A stretch of 64,000 nt of DNA from positions 5,674,001 through 5,738,000 of the forward strand of contig NZ_JARUBF010000001.1 of NCBI RefSeq assembly GCF_029626025.1, in the 5' to 3' direction. Numbering within the stretch: the first letter of the stretch is position 1; the number at the start of each line of letters is the position of its first letter. The translations under genes were made by a program, and so were the position numbers. Under the pieces are notes generated by a model. It saw only the letters and a program-made list of their open reading frames with translations, was not told where the DNA came from and made no database searches. This document shows, in pieces, positions 34,219 to 42,263 of this stretch. Source of the stretch: Solwaraspora sp. WMMD406. GTDB lineage: Bacteria > Actinomycetota > Actinomycetes > Mycobacteriales > Micromonosporaceae.

Positions 34219-34941
34219 ATGAGCGATCGCACCGTTCTGGTCACCGGTGGCTCCGGCGGACTGGGAAGCGCCGTGACGGCTACCCTGCGGGCCAGCGGCT
34301 GGCGGGTGGTGTCAGCCAGTCGCCGCGTTCGTGGCGGCACCGCCGACGACCGGCCGGCCCCGGGTGACGCCACCGTCGCCGGGCCCGCCGTCACCGAAGT
34401 GGCGGCCGATCTGACCGAGCCCGACGGTGCGGCTGCCGCCGTGCAGCACGCGGTGAGCGACCCGGACGCACCGTTGCGCGCGGTGGTGAACCTCGTCGGC
34501 GGCTACCACAGCGCCGGTCTGATCCACGACACACCGGTCGCTGACTTCGACCAGATGCTGCGGGTCAACCTGCGACCCACCTATCTGGTGACCCGCGCCG
34601 CCCTGCCGTACCTGATCGACGCCGGCGACGGCGCCATCGTCTGTGTCTCCTCCCGCGCCGCCGGTACGCCGTTCGCCGGGGCGGCTGGTTACGTCACCGC
34701 CAAGGCCGCCGTCCAGGCCTTCGCCGCGGCGGTCGCGGTCGAGTATCGACAGTTCGGCGTACGGTGCAACACGGTCGCGCCCGGAGTGATCGACACCCCG
34801 GCCAACCGCCGGCAACAGCCGGCAGCCGATCACGGCGCGTGGGTCGACCCGTTGGAGATCGCCTCGGTGGTCAGGTTCCTGATCAGCGCGGACTCCGCCC
34901 CCACCAGCGGCGCCGTGATACCGGTGTACGGCCGCGGTTGA
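34219..34941 (+). CDS. short-chain dehydrogenase/reductase
   Basis: 240 aa, Rossmann fold. The cofactor loop is TGGSGGLG near residue 8. Catalytic Ser is in CVSSRAAGTP, and the Tyr and Lys in AGYVTAKAA (YxxxK). The C-terminal VRCNTVAPGVIDTP is typical of the classical SDR family. A short variable loop before the catalytic set is Ala-rich. The substrate cannot be predicted. It is convergent with the dTMP-kinase-like gene, whose stop codon abuts its own. Confidence 0.9.
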   Translation: MSDRTVLVTGGSGGLGSAVTATLRASGWRVVSASRRVRGGTADDRPAPGDATVAGPAVTEVAADLTEPDGAAAAVQHAVSDPDAPLRAVVNLVGGYHSAGLIHDTPVADFDQMLRVNLRPTYLVTRAALPYLIDAGDGAIVCVSSRAAGTPFAGAAGYVTAKAAVQAFAAAVAVEYRQFGVRCNTVAPGVIDTPANRRQQPAADHGAWVDPLEIASVVRFLISADSAPTSGAVIPVYGRG

Positions 34942-35772
34942 TCAGCCCGACGGCCGTGGCCCGGCCGGTGCCACGCCCCGCCACCACCGTCCGCGAGGCA
35001 CGGCGTCCGGACGGGACAGCCAGGCCGCCAGCTCCGCTCGGATGAGTCGAGCGACCTCGTCGGCACTGCCGCTGGCGTCGATCACGACGAAGGCAGCGGC
35101 CTCCGGCAGCGACTGGTAGGCCGCCGCGCTACGGACCAGGAACTCCAGGGATTCGCTGTCGGTGCCGCGAGTCTCGATCCGCTGGCGTGCCTCGGCCGGC
35201 GGCAGCCACAGCAGAAACGTCACGTCCGGCTCCGGAAAAGGTCGGTAGACCAGTCGGGCAAGCGATTCCCAGGCGGACGCGCCATGGGTGCGGATGCTGG
35301 CGTACTGGCAGGCGGCGTACCGGTCCATCACGGCGACCTTTCGCGGCGAACCCACCACCGACCGGGCGATGGCGAGCCACCGCAGCAGCGCCTCCAGGAA
35401 CAGCAGCCCGCCCCGACCCAGCAGGCGCCGCGCGTCGGGGCGGCCGAGCCGGACCGCGAGGCGGTCGAGCCAGCGGCGTCCACCCGCGTTACGCCAGTAA
35501 CGCGCCGGTAGGCCGGCGGCGGTCAACTCCTCGGCCAGTCGGTGCGCCTGAGTGGTCTTGCCCACGCCGTCGATGCCGACCAACGCGATCCGCCGTAGTG
35601 GGGGCGGGCTCGGCGTCGTCGCGGGCGCGGGCGCTGGGGCTACCAGAGTGGACGCCGGACGCACCGGCGAGGACGAGAGTCTCGAATCATTGGTGGGTGG
35701 CGGCTGTCGTCGTGCCGGAGGCAATGTGGCGAGCACCTTTACCACGGTACAAAGCTGCCGCACCTCGTCCAC
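34942..35772 (-). CDS. dTMP-kinase-like P-loop protein
   Basis: About 277 aa. Walker A is GIDGVGKTTQAHRLAEEL, near residue 60 in this frame. Downstream, VAVMDRYAACQYAS carries the Asp-Arg-Tyr motif and LPPAEARQRIETRGTDSESLEFLVR the lid-like segment of thymidylate kinases. It is longer than canonical Tmk at the N-terminus. A true dTMP kinase or a sugar/nucleoside kinase-like relative is possible. The start is uncertain: GTG 35772 is a guess; the frame extends further without a clear Shine-Dalgarno. Confidence 0.75.
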   Translation of the reverse strand: MDEVRQLCTVVKVLATLPPARRQPPPTNDSRLSSSPVRPASTLVAPAPAPATTPSPPPLRRIALVGIDGVGKTTQAHRLAEELTAAGLPARYWRNAGGRRWLDRLAVRLGRPDARRLLGRGGLLFLEALLRWLAIARSVVGSPRKVAVMDRYAACQYASIRTHGASAWESLARLVYRPFPEPDVTFLLWLPPAEARQRIETRGTDSESLEFLVRSAAAYQSLPEAAAFVVIDASGSADEVARLIRAELAAWLSRPDAVPRGRWWRGVAPAGPRPSG

Positions 35773-35990
35773 CGTGCCCGCGACGGCATCAACGACCCCC
35801 ACGGCCGGCGACCGGCGGACACGCGACCGGGTGGGCCGACCCGGACACTCCGCCGTGAAGCGGACCCCGGGCATGAAGCGGGACACCCACAAGGTGTGAA
35901 CTCTCGGCGGGCCGGGTAGGGGTGAACTCCACCACAGGACCACGCCACGGCACCGACCGCCGCTATACACCACCCAGCACGGGAGCACAG

Positions 35991-36656
35991 ATGGTTCACC
36001 GAGAAGACGACGGGCTGCTGTACACCCTGAAGCGGGTCGCCGCCGTACTCAAACAGTCGGACATCCCGTTCGTGCTGGGTGGAAGCTTCGCCGTCTACGC
36101 GCACGGCGGGCATTCCAGCGATCACGACGTCGATTTCCTGATCCGCGAGACCGACGTCGAGCCGGCGCTCGCGGCCTTGGTCGCCGCCGGATTCACCGCC
36201 GAGCGGCCGCCCGAGGACTGGCTGGTCAAGGTCTACGACGACGGACGGATGGTGGACCTCATCCATCGTCCGATCGAGACCCCGGTGTCCGAGGAGACGT
36301 TCGCCGAGAGCGTCGTCAGACCGGTCGACGCGATTCACCTTCCGGTGCTGTCGGCCACCCTGCTCATGGTGCACAAGCTGATGAGCTTCTCGCAGCACTA
36401 TTGCGATTTCGCCCGGGCGCTGCCGTTGGCCCGGTCGCTGCGGGAACAGATCGACTGGGAACGGGTACGCAAGGACACCGCGCACTCGCCGTACGCCGAT
36501 GCCTTTCTGGTGTTGCTGGATCGGCTGGACGTGGTGCCGGACAACCAGCGGGAGGTAAGCGATGACCAGAGCATCCGAACCGCAAGCCGGTCCGCCGGAC
36601 CAGGCCAGCCGGATCGACGAGTACGCGGAAGCGGCGGTACAGCGCCTGCTCAGTGA
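35991..36656 (+). CDS. nucleotidyltransferase-fold protein
   Basis: 221 aa. The N-terminal half carries the NTase pattern GGSFAVYAHGGHSSDHDVDF, i.e. Gly-Gly followed by DxD metal ligands, as in MNT and aminoglycoside-modifying folds. The second half has a helical region VLSATLLMVHKLMSFSQHYC. ATG 35991 has GGGAG nearby. It is the first of three genes; the last 95 bases overlap the next start, so its C-terminal tail (rich in Arg/Gly/Ser) is constrained by two frames. The substrate is unknown; see the operon finding. Confidence 0.83.
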   Translation: MVHREDDGLLYTLKRVAAVLKQSDIPFVLGGSFAVYAHGGHSSDHDVDFLIRETDVEPALAALVAAGFTAERPPEDWLVKVYDDGRMVDLIHRPIETPVSEETFAESVVRPVDAIHLPVLSATLLMVHKLMSFSQHYCDFARALPLARSLREQIDWERVRKDTAHSPYADAFLVLLDRLDVVPDNQREVSDDQSIRTASRSAGPGQPDRRVRGSGGTAPAQ

Positions 36657-36855
36657 GCACGCTGCCGTCGCCGAGCAGGGCATCACCGTCGTCCGCCGGG
36701 AACACGAGTTGGTGCTCCGCGGTGAGGTGGAGAGCGACCACCGGCGGGACGAGATCGTCCGACTGGTCGCCGAGCGGTTTCCCGACGTCCGGCTGAGCAG
36801 TGACATCGGGGTGATCCGGGCGCAGGCCCCGAGCGAGGCGGAGGAGCTGTCATGA
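36562..36855 (+). CDS. small BON-like protein
   Basis: 97 aa. AAVQRLLSEHAAVAEQGITV then VRREHELVLRGEVESDHRRD, DEIVRLVAERFP and DVRLSSDIGVI fit a BON-type fold (two alpha-beta units with a Gly-Glu-Val turn), here without a signal peptide. ATG 36562 has GGGAGGT six bases upstream, so this start is real despite overlapping the nucleotidyltransferase by 95 bases. The stop overlaps the phosphoesterase ATG (ATGA). It probably bridges or regulates the two enzymes (inference). Confidence 0.8.
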   Translation: MTRASEPQAGPPDQASRIDEYAEAAVQRLLSEHAAVAEQGITVVRREHELVLRGEVESDHRRDEIVRLVAERFPDVRLSSDIGVIRAQAPSEAEELS

Positions 36856-37583
36856 TCCGTATCGCCGCCGTGGGCGACGTGCACATGGACACCGACGTAC
36901 TGGGGCGTTTCCGCCCGGCTCTCGCCCAACTGGCGGACCAGGCCGACGTGTTGCTGCTCGCCGGCGATCTGACCCGGCACGGCACCGAGGCGGAAGCACG
37001 CTGCGTCGCCAAGGAGTTCGGTGGTCTACCGGTGCCGGTCGTGGCCGTACTCGGCAATCACGACCACCACTGCGACCAGGTGCCACAGGTGACGAAGGTC
37101 CTCACCGAGGCGGGCATCACCGTGTTGGAAGGAACCGGGGTGGTCGTCGACTGCGCCGGTGGCCGGCTCGGCATCGCTGGAGTCAAGGGCTTCGGGGGTG
37201 GTTTCGCCGGACGCTGCGCCAGCCAGTTCGGTGAGCCGGAGATGAAGGCCTTCGTCGGCACCACCGCGGCGTCCGCCGATCGGTTACGGTCGGCCCTCGC
37301 CGACCTGGACTGCGACGTACGGGTGGCCTTGACCCACTACTCCCCCGTGCCGGAGACCCTCGTCGGCGAGCCGTTGGAGATCTACCCGTTCCTCGGTTCC
37401 TATCTGCTCGCCGAGGCGGTGGACGCGGTTCCGACCGCGCTGGCCGTCCACGGTCACGCGCACTTCGGCAGCGAACGGGGCATCACCCCCGGTGGCGTAC
37501 GGGTGCGAAACGTGGCGCATCCGGTGATCAAGCAGGCATACAGCGTCTTTCATCTCAGCGAGTCGATAGTCGACCGGGATTGA
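36852..37583 (+). CDS. calcineurin-like metallophosphoesterase
   Basis: 243 aa with all five metal motifs: GDVHMD (residue 8), GDLTRHG, GNHDHH, THYSP and GHAHFG. Two metal ions would be held for phosphodiester or nucleotide hydrolysis. No signal peptide, so cytosolic. It is the third gene of the nucleotidyltransferase operon, coupled by a 4-base overlap. A nucleotidyl-adding enzyme with a phosphoesterase suggests addition and removal of a nucleotide group, but the target is unknown. Confidence 0.92.
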   Translation: MIRIAAVGDVHMDTDVLGRFRPALAQLADQADVLLLAGDLTRHGTEAEARCVAKEFGGLPVPVVAVLGNHDHHCDQVPQVTKVLTEAGITVLEGTGVVVDCAGGRLGIAGVKGFGGGFAGRCASQFGEPEMKAFVGTTAASADRLRSALADLDCDVRVALTHYSPVPETLVGEPLEIYPFLGSYLLAEAVDAVPTALAVHGHAHFGSERGITPGGVRVRNVAHPVIKQAYSVFHLSESIVDRD

Positions 37584-37623
37584 CGAAGGTTTCCCGAGCC
37601 GACCAGACGGGTACTCAGCAACC

Positions 37624-37767
37624 ATGGAGCTACTTCTCTGGATTCTCGCAGTCGTACTGGTCGTTGCCGGCGTCTTGGCCCTGTTCCGCCGGCAGCTGCT
37701 CTGGGGCATCGTGCTCATCGTCGTCGGGCTGCTCGTCGGTCCCGGCGGAGTCAGCTTGTTCGCTTGA
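37624..37767 (+). CDS. GPGG-motif small transmembrane protein
   Basis: 47 aa: MELLLWILAVVLVVAGVLAL, a short basic turn FRRQ, a second helix LLWGIVLIVVGLLV, then GPGG and a short tail. This is the arrangement of the small actinobacterial GPGG transmembrane family, of unknown function. It is hydrophobic from end to end, GC-rich in third positions, and begins 41 bases after the phosphoesterase stop, so it may belong to that transcript. No clear Shine-Dalgarno. Confidence 0.8.
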   Translation: MELLLWILAVVLVVAGVLALFRRQLLWGIVLIVVGLLVGPGGVSLFA

Positions 37768-37936
37768 CGATGCCCGGCGCCCCGGCATGACGCCCGGCCG
37801 CCACCTGTCTGCCGTACCTCTCCCACCCTCCCGAACCTGCCGGGGCCGTCGAGCCCGGATCCGGTCCTCCCCGAAGCGGACCGGCGACGACGGCCCCGGC
37901 ACCAGCTTTCTACCCGTGGAAGGCGAGGTTCCGCCC

Positions 37937-38452
37937 GTGGAAGATCACGCGAGAACAGCCACCACCGTGTCTGGTTCGCCCGTACGGGACACCAACCGGC
38001 CCTGGTGGGGTGTGTTCGTCTTCGTGGCGATGGTGGCTGTCGCGGCAGCGGTCGGCGCACTCGCCGCTTCCGGCGCGTCGAGCGAGTACGCCGGCCTGGA
38101 GCAACCCTCCTGGGCGCCACCGTCGTGGCTGTTTAGTCCGGTATGGACTATTTTGTATGCCATGATAGCCATCGCCGGTTTTCTGGTCTGGCGACGGCAC
38201 GGCGTATCGGTCGCGGTCGGCGCCTGGGTGGCCCAGCTGGCCCTCAACGCGGCGTGGACGCCGCTGTTCTTCGGCGCTGGTCGGTACGGCCTGGCATTCG
38301 CCGAGATCGTCCTGCTCTGGCTGGTCATCGGGGTGACCGTGACGCTGTTCTGGCGGATCTCGCGAGTGGCAGCCGTGCTCATGTTGCCCTACTGGGCCTG
38401 GGTCACCTTCGCCGCCGCGCTCAATCTGGCCATCTGGCGACTCAACGCCTGA
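37937..38452 (+). CDS. tspO: TspO/MBR-family protein
   Basis: 171 aa with five membrane helices: FVFVAMVAVAAAVGALAA, SPVWTILYAMIAIAGFLVWR, VGAWVAQLALNAAWTPLFFG, AEIVLLWLVIGVTVTLF and VLMLPYWAWVTFAAALN. Family marks include W in PSWAPPSWLFSPVW, NAAWTP and ALNLAIWRLN. TspO binds tetrapyrroles and takes part in stress and porphyrin transport. GTG 37937 has GGCGAGG upstream; GTG 37916 is an alternative. Confidence 0.93.
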   Translation: MEDHARTATTVSGSPVRDTNRPWWGVFVFVAMVAVAAAVGALAASGASSEYAGLEQPSWAPPSWLFSPVWTILYAMIAIAGFLVWRRHGVSVAVGAWVAQLALNAAWTPLFFGAGRYGLAFAEIVLLWLVIGVTVTLFWRISRVAAVLMLPYWAWVTFAAALNLAIWRLNA

Positions 38453-38643
38453 CCGCGAGCACCCCACCCGAAACCGGACGGGCGGGCACCCCCGCCGTGC
38501 CGAACACCTGTCGAATGATCGAACATCTGCTATGCCTGGCTGATCACTCAGTCAGGCCATCACCGCGTCCGGACAGCCCGGGACCGGCGAGGTTTCCGAA
38601 TTGTTACAAGCCGAGATGCTCTCAGGGCTAGACGGAGATCCGC

Positions 38644-38657
38644 TGCAAGCGCTTACA
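38644..38657. promoter_or_regulatory. LacI-family operator before the agl operon
   Basis: TGCAAGCGCTTACA has the central CG and the half-sites typical of LacI/GalR operators. It lies 82 bases before aglE, and the operon encodes a LacI repressor, so it is the expected binding site. Confidence 0.75.
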
Positions 38658-38739
38658 TGTGAAGACGCCCAGACAGCAACGACCGGCGTGATCAGGTCAC
38701 GGGACTCGCGGCCACGTCGGCTAGGAAGGGAGAACGCAC

Positions 38740-40086
38740 ATGGCGGTCTTCACCAGACCACGCCAGGCCTTCGCGCTCGCCAGCGTGCTCGGGCTGGCAC
38801 TCGCCTCGACAGCGTGCGTTTCGGAGAGCGGCACCAACGCTGACCCGGAATCCGAGGAATGCGCCCCATACAGTGACTACCAGGGCAACGACGGCACCGA
38901 GGTGACGATCTACGCCTCGATCCGCGACGCCGAGGCCGATCTGCTCGAGGAGTCCTGGAGCGAGTTCGTCGACTGCACCGGCATCGACATCCGCTACGAG
39001 GGCAGCGGCGAGTTCGAGGCCCAACTGCAGGTGCGGGTCGACGGCGGCAACCCGCCGGACATCGCCTTCATCCCGCAGCCGGGTCTGCTGCAGCGCTTCG
39101 CCGACTCCGGCCAGCTGCAGGCCGCCTCGGACGAGACCAAGGCGATGGCCGAGGCCAACTACAGCGAGGACTGGCTCAACTACGGCACCGTCGACGGCAC
39201 CTTCTACGGCGCCCCGCTCGGCTCCAACGTCAAGTCCTTCGTGTGGTACTCGCCGAGCATGTTCGCCGACAACGGCTGGACCGTGCCGGAGACCTGGGAC
39301 GAGCTGATCGCGCTCAGCGACGAGGTCGCCGCGACCGGCACCAAGCCGTGGTGCGTCGGAGTCGAGTCCGGTGACGCCACCGGTTGGCCGGCCACCGACT
39401 GGATCGAGGACATCATGCTCCGGACCCAGACGCCGGAGGTCTACGACCAGTGGACCACCCACGACATCCCGTTCAACGACCCCCGCGTCGCGGAGGCCGT
39501 CGACCAGGCCGGGTCGATCCTCAAGAACGAGGAGTACGTCAACGGCGGCTTCGGTGGGGTCTCCAGCATCACCGCCACCGCGTTCCAGGAGGCCGGTACG
39601 CCCATCCTCGACGGTGAGTGCGCGCTGCACCGGCAGGCCAGCTTCTACGCCAACCAGTGGCCGGCAGGCACCGAGGTGGCCGAGGACGGCGACGTCTTCG
39701 CGTTCTACTTCCCGACCAACGACCCGAGCGCCGGTCAGCCGGTTCTCGGCGGTGGCGAGTTCACCGTGGCGTTCGCCGACCGGCCCGAGGTCCAGGCCGT
39801 GCAGACCTACCTGGCTTCCTCGGAGCACGCCAACAGCCGGGCTTCGCTGGGCAACTGGGTGTCGGCCAACAACGGGCTGGACATCGCCAACGTGGAGAAC
39901 CCGATCGACCGGCTCTCCGTGGAGATCCTGCAGGACGAGAACACCACGTTCCGCTTCGACGGAAGCGACCTGATGCCGGCCGCGGTCGGCGCCGGTACGT
40001 TCTGGCGCGGCATGGTCGACTGGCTCAGCGGTCAGAGCACCGCCGAGACCCTCGACTACATCGAAGGTTCCTGGCCCGCCAACTGA
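38740..40086 (+). CDS. aglE: alpha-glucoside ABC transporter substrate-binding lipoprotein
   Basis: 448 aa. A lipoprotein signal ends at LASTAC (Cys26). The rest is a family-1 extracellular solute-binding fold: TIYASIRDAEADLLEESWSE opens the domain, followed by VRVDGGNPPDIAFIPQPGLL and the LGNWVSANNGLDI C-lobe. Its neighbours, two MalF/MalG-type permeases, a LacI regulator and a GH13 glucosidase, point to maltose, trehalose or a similar alpha-glucoside. No ATPase gene is linked; a shared MsiK-type ATPase is the usual solution in actinomycetes. Confidence 0.92.
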   Translation: MAVFTRPRQAFALASVLGLALASTACVSESGTNADPESEECAPYSDYQGNDGTEVTIYASIRDAEADLLEESWSEFVDCTGIDIRYEGSGEFEAQLQVRVDGGNPPDIAFIPQPGLLQRFADSGQLQAASDETKAMAEANYSEDWLNYGTVDGTFYGAPLGSNVKSFVWYSPSMFADNGWTVPETWDELIALSDEVAATGTKPWCVGVESGDATGWPATDWIEDIMLRTQTPEVYDQWTTHDIPFNDPRVAEAVDQAGSILKNEEYVNGGFGGVSSITATAFQEAGTPILDGECALHRQASFYANQWPAGTEVAEDGDVFAFYFPTNDPSAGQPVLGGGEFTVAFADRPEVQAVQTYLASSEHANSRASLGNWVSANNGLDIANVENPIDRLSVEILQDENTTFRFDGSDLMPAAVGAGTFWRGMVDWLSGQSTAETLDYIEGSWPAN

Positions 40087-40170
40087 CACCACGCGGCCGG
40101 TCCGCCCCGGAGACGGGGCGGGCCGGCCGCACCACAGCCGGGATCGGTCGACGCACCGTTGGGAGGGCGG

Positions 40171-41232
40171 ATGTACTTCGACGTCGCAGAGCAAGTCCCG
40201 AAGCTGATCATGCTGCTGTACGGGTTGCTCGCGTTCGCTGTGATCGTCGGTGGGCTGCTGCTGTTACTCGACGCCGTACCGAGCTGGTTCGCGCGGCGCC
40301 GCGAGCAGCGGCTACTCGCGGTGAGCGCCAGCACCGGCGGTTCGGTGCCGATCGGTCGACCCCGGCGCGGCTCCGAGGGCCTGTTCGGGATCTTCTTCCT
40401 GTTGCCGGCCCTGCTGCTACTCGGGATCGGCTTGGTCGTCCCGGCGCTGCGGACGACCGTCCTGTCGTTCATGGACGGGCGCAGCGAGAACTGGGTCGGG
40501 CTGGACAACTACCAGTGGATGTTCTCCCAGGACGAGATCATCCAGGTACTCACCAACACCCTGATCTGGGTGTTCCTGGTGCCGACGATGGCGACCGCGA
40601 TCGGCCTGATCTACGCCGTACTGGTGGACAAGGCCCGGTTCGAGGCGCTGGCCAAGTCGCTGGTCTTCATGCCGATGGCGATCTCCTTCGTCGGCGCCAG
40701 CATCATCTGGCGGTTCGTCTACGCGTACCGGGGCGGTGAGCAGGAACAGTACGGCCTGCTCAACTACGTGGTCACCTTGTTCGGGTTCGAACCGCAACGC
40801 TGGTTGCAACTCGACGCACCCCTCAACACGCTGCTGCTGATCGTGGTGATGATCTGGATCCAGGCCGGGTTCGCGATGGTGGTGCTCTCCGCGGCGATCA
40901 AGGCGATCCCCGGCGACATCATCGAAGCGGCCCGCCTCGACGGCGTGAACGCCTGGCAGATGTTCTGGCGGGTGACGATGCCGAGCATCCGGCCGGCGCT
41001 GATCGTCGTCGTGGTGACCATCTCGATCGCCACCCTCAAGGTCTTCGACATCGTCCGGACCATGACCAACGGCAACTACGACACCGGTGTGATCGCCAAC
41101 GAGATGTACAACCAGGCGTTCCGCTACGGCCAGAACGGATACGGCTCGGCTCTGGCGGTGTTCCTGTTCGTCCTGGTCATCCCGATCGTCATCTATCAGA
41201 TCCGCAACCTGCGCAAGCAGCGGGAGGTGTGA
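40171..41232 (+). CDS. aglF: ABC sugar permease, MalF type
   Basis: 353 aa with about eight hydrophobic helices; an extra N-terminal pair (residues 15-45) precedes the usual six. The EAA coupling loop is IIEAARLDGVNAWQMFWRVTMP near residue 255. It pairs with AglG. ATG 40171 has GGGAGGG four bases upstream; the in-frame TTG 40159 lies inside that site and is not favoured. Gap to aglG is four bases. Confidence 0.93.
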   Translation: MYFDVAEQVPKLIMLLYGLLAFAVIVGGLLLLLDAVPSWFARRREQRLLAVSASTGGSVPIGRPRRGSEGLFGIFFLLPALLLLGIGLVVPALRTTVLSFMDGRSENWVGLDNYQWMFSQDEIIQVLTNTLIWVFLVPTMATAIGLIYAVLVDKARFEALAKSLVFMPMAISFVGASIIWRFVYAYRGGEQEQYGLLNYVVTLFGFEPQRWLQLDAPLNTLLLIVVMIWIQAGFAMVVLSAAIKAIPGDIIEAARLDGVNAWQMFWRVTMPSIRPALIVVVVTISIATLKVFDIVRTMTNGNYDTGVIANEMYNQAFRYGQNGYGSALAVFLFVLVIPIVIYQIRNLRKQREV

Positions 41233-41236
41233 GCCC

Positions 41237-42205
41237 ATGACCACTACCACGCCCCCCGTGGCCGCCCCGGCCACCAGCGGGGAGGAGCAGCCCCGTACCC
41301 GGGTCGGCCGGGTCCGCAAGCGGCTCAACACACCCGCCGCGACGATCGTCGCGATCGTCATCGCGGTGATCTGGACGATCCCGACCTTCGGCCTGTTCGT
41401 CTCGTCGTTCCGACCGGCGGAGGAGATCCGGACCACCGGCTGGTGGACCTTCTTCACCAACCCCCAGGTCACCCTGGAGAACTACCAGGACGTGCTCTTC
41501 GGTCGATCCTCGTCGTCCGGGCAGCTCTCCAGCTACTTCATCAACTCGCTGGTGATCACGATCCCGTCGGGGCTGTTCCCACTGGCGTTCGCCGCGCTCG
41601 CCGCGTACGCCCTGGCCTGGATCAACTTCCGGGGCCGGGACCTGATCTACATCTGCATCTTCGCCCTGCAGATCGTGCCGTTGCAGATGGCGCTGGTGCC
41701 GCTGCTGCGGTTCTTCTCCCAGGGCACCACGATCGGTGGCATCACCCTCACCCCGGCCTGGGGACTGGACAGCTACGAACGCTATGTCCAGGTCTGGTTC
41801 GCGCACACCTGCTTCGCCCTGCCGCTCGGCGTCTTCCTGTTACACAACTTCGTGTCGCAGCTGCCGAAGGATCTGATGGAGGCGGCCCGGGTCGACGGCG
41901 CCACCCACCCGAAGATCTTCCGGACCATCGTGCTGCCGCTGATCGCCCCGGCACTGGCCGCGTTCGGCATCTTCCAGTTCCTCTGGGTCTGGAACGACCT
42001 GCTGGTCGCGTTGATCTTCGCCGGCGGCGAGAGTCGGGTGGCACCGTTGACGGTACGGCTGGCCGAACTGGCCGGCACCCGGGGCGACGAATGGCAACGG
42101 CTGACCTCCGGTGCGTTCGTCTCGATCATCGTGCCGTTGATCGTCTTCCTCTCGCTGCAGCGGTACTTCGTCCGAGGGCTGCTCGCCGGAAGTGTGAAGG
42201 GCTGA
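41237..42205 (+). CDS. aglG: ABC sugar permease, MalG type
   Basis: 322 aa, six helices. The first is IVAIVIAVIWTIPTFGLFVS. The EAA loop is LMEAARVDGATHPKIFRTIV near residue 210. MalG-type permeases form the second half of the channel with MalF-type ones. Starts four bases after aglF, so cotranslated. Confidence 0.95.
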   Translation: MTTTTPPVAAPATSGEEQPRTRVGRVRKRLNTPAATIVAIVIAVIWTIPTFGLFVSSFRPAEEIRTTGWWTFFTNPQVTLENYQDVLFGRSSSSGQLSSYFINSLVITIPSGLFPLAFAALAAYALAWINFRGRDLIYICIFALQIVPLQMALVPLLRFFSQGTTIGGITLTPAWGLDSYERYVQVWFAHTCFALPLGVFLLHNFVSQLPKDLMEAARVDGATHPKIFRTIVLPLIAPALAAFGIFQFLWVWNDLLVALIFAGGESRVAPLTVRLAELAGTRGDEWQRLTSGAFVSIIVPLIVFLSLQRYFVRGLLAGSVKG

Positions 42206-42263
42206 GTCCGGGCCGCCCGGGCACCACCGGGCACACGCCGAGTCGACCCAGGACCAGAGACCC

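Noticed and set aside
33639-34367. Possible gene in the gap at 33.5-34.2 kb
   Set aside because: Composition is not coding-like, no Shine-Dalgarno and overlaps the certain SDR gene in another frame.
38692-40194. Long reading frame opposite aglE
   Set aside because: Shadow of a certain gene; no start signal and wrong composition.
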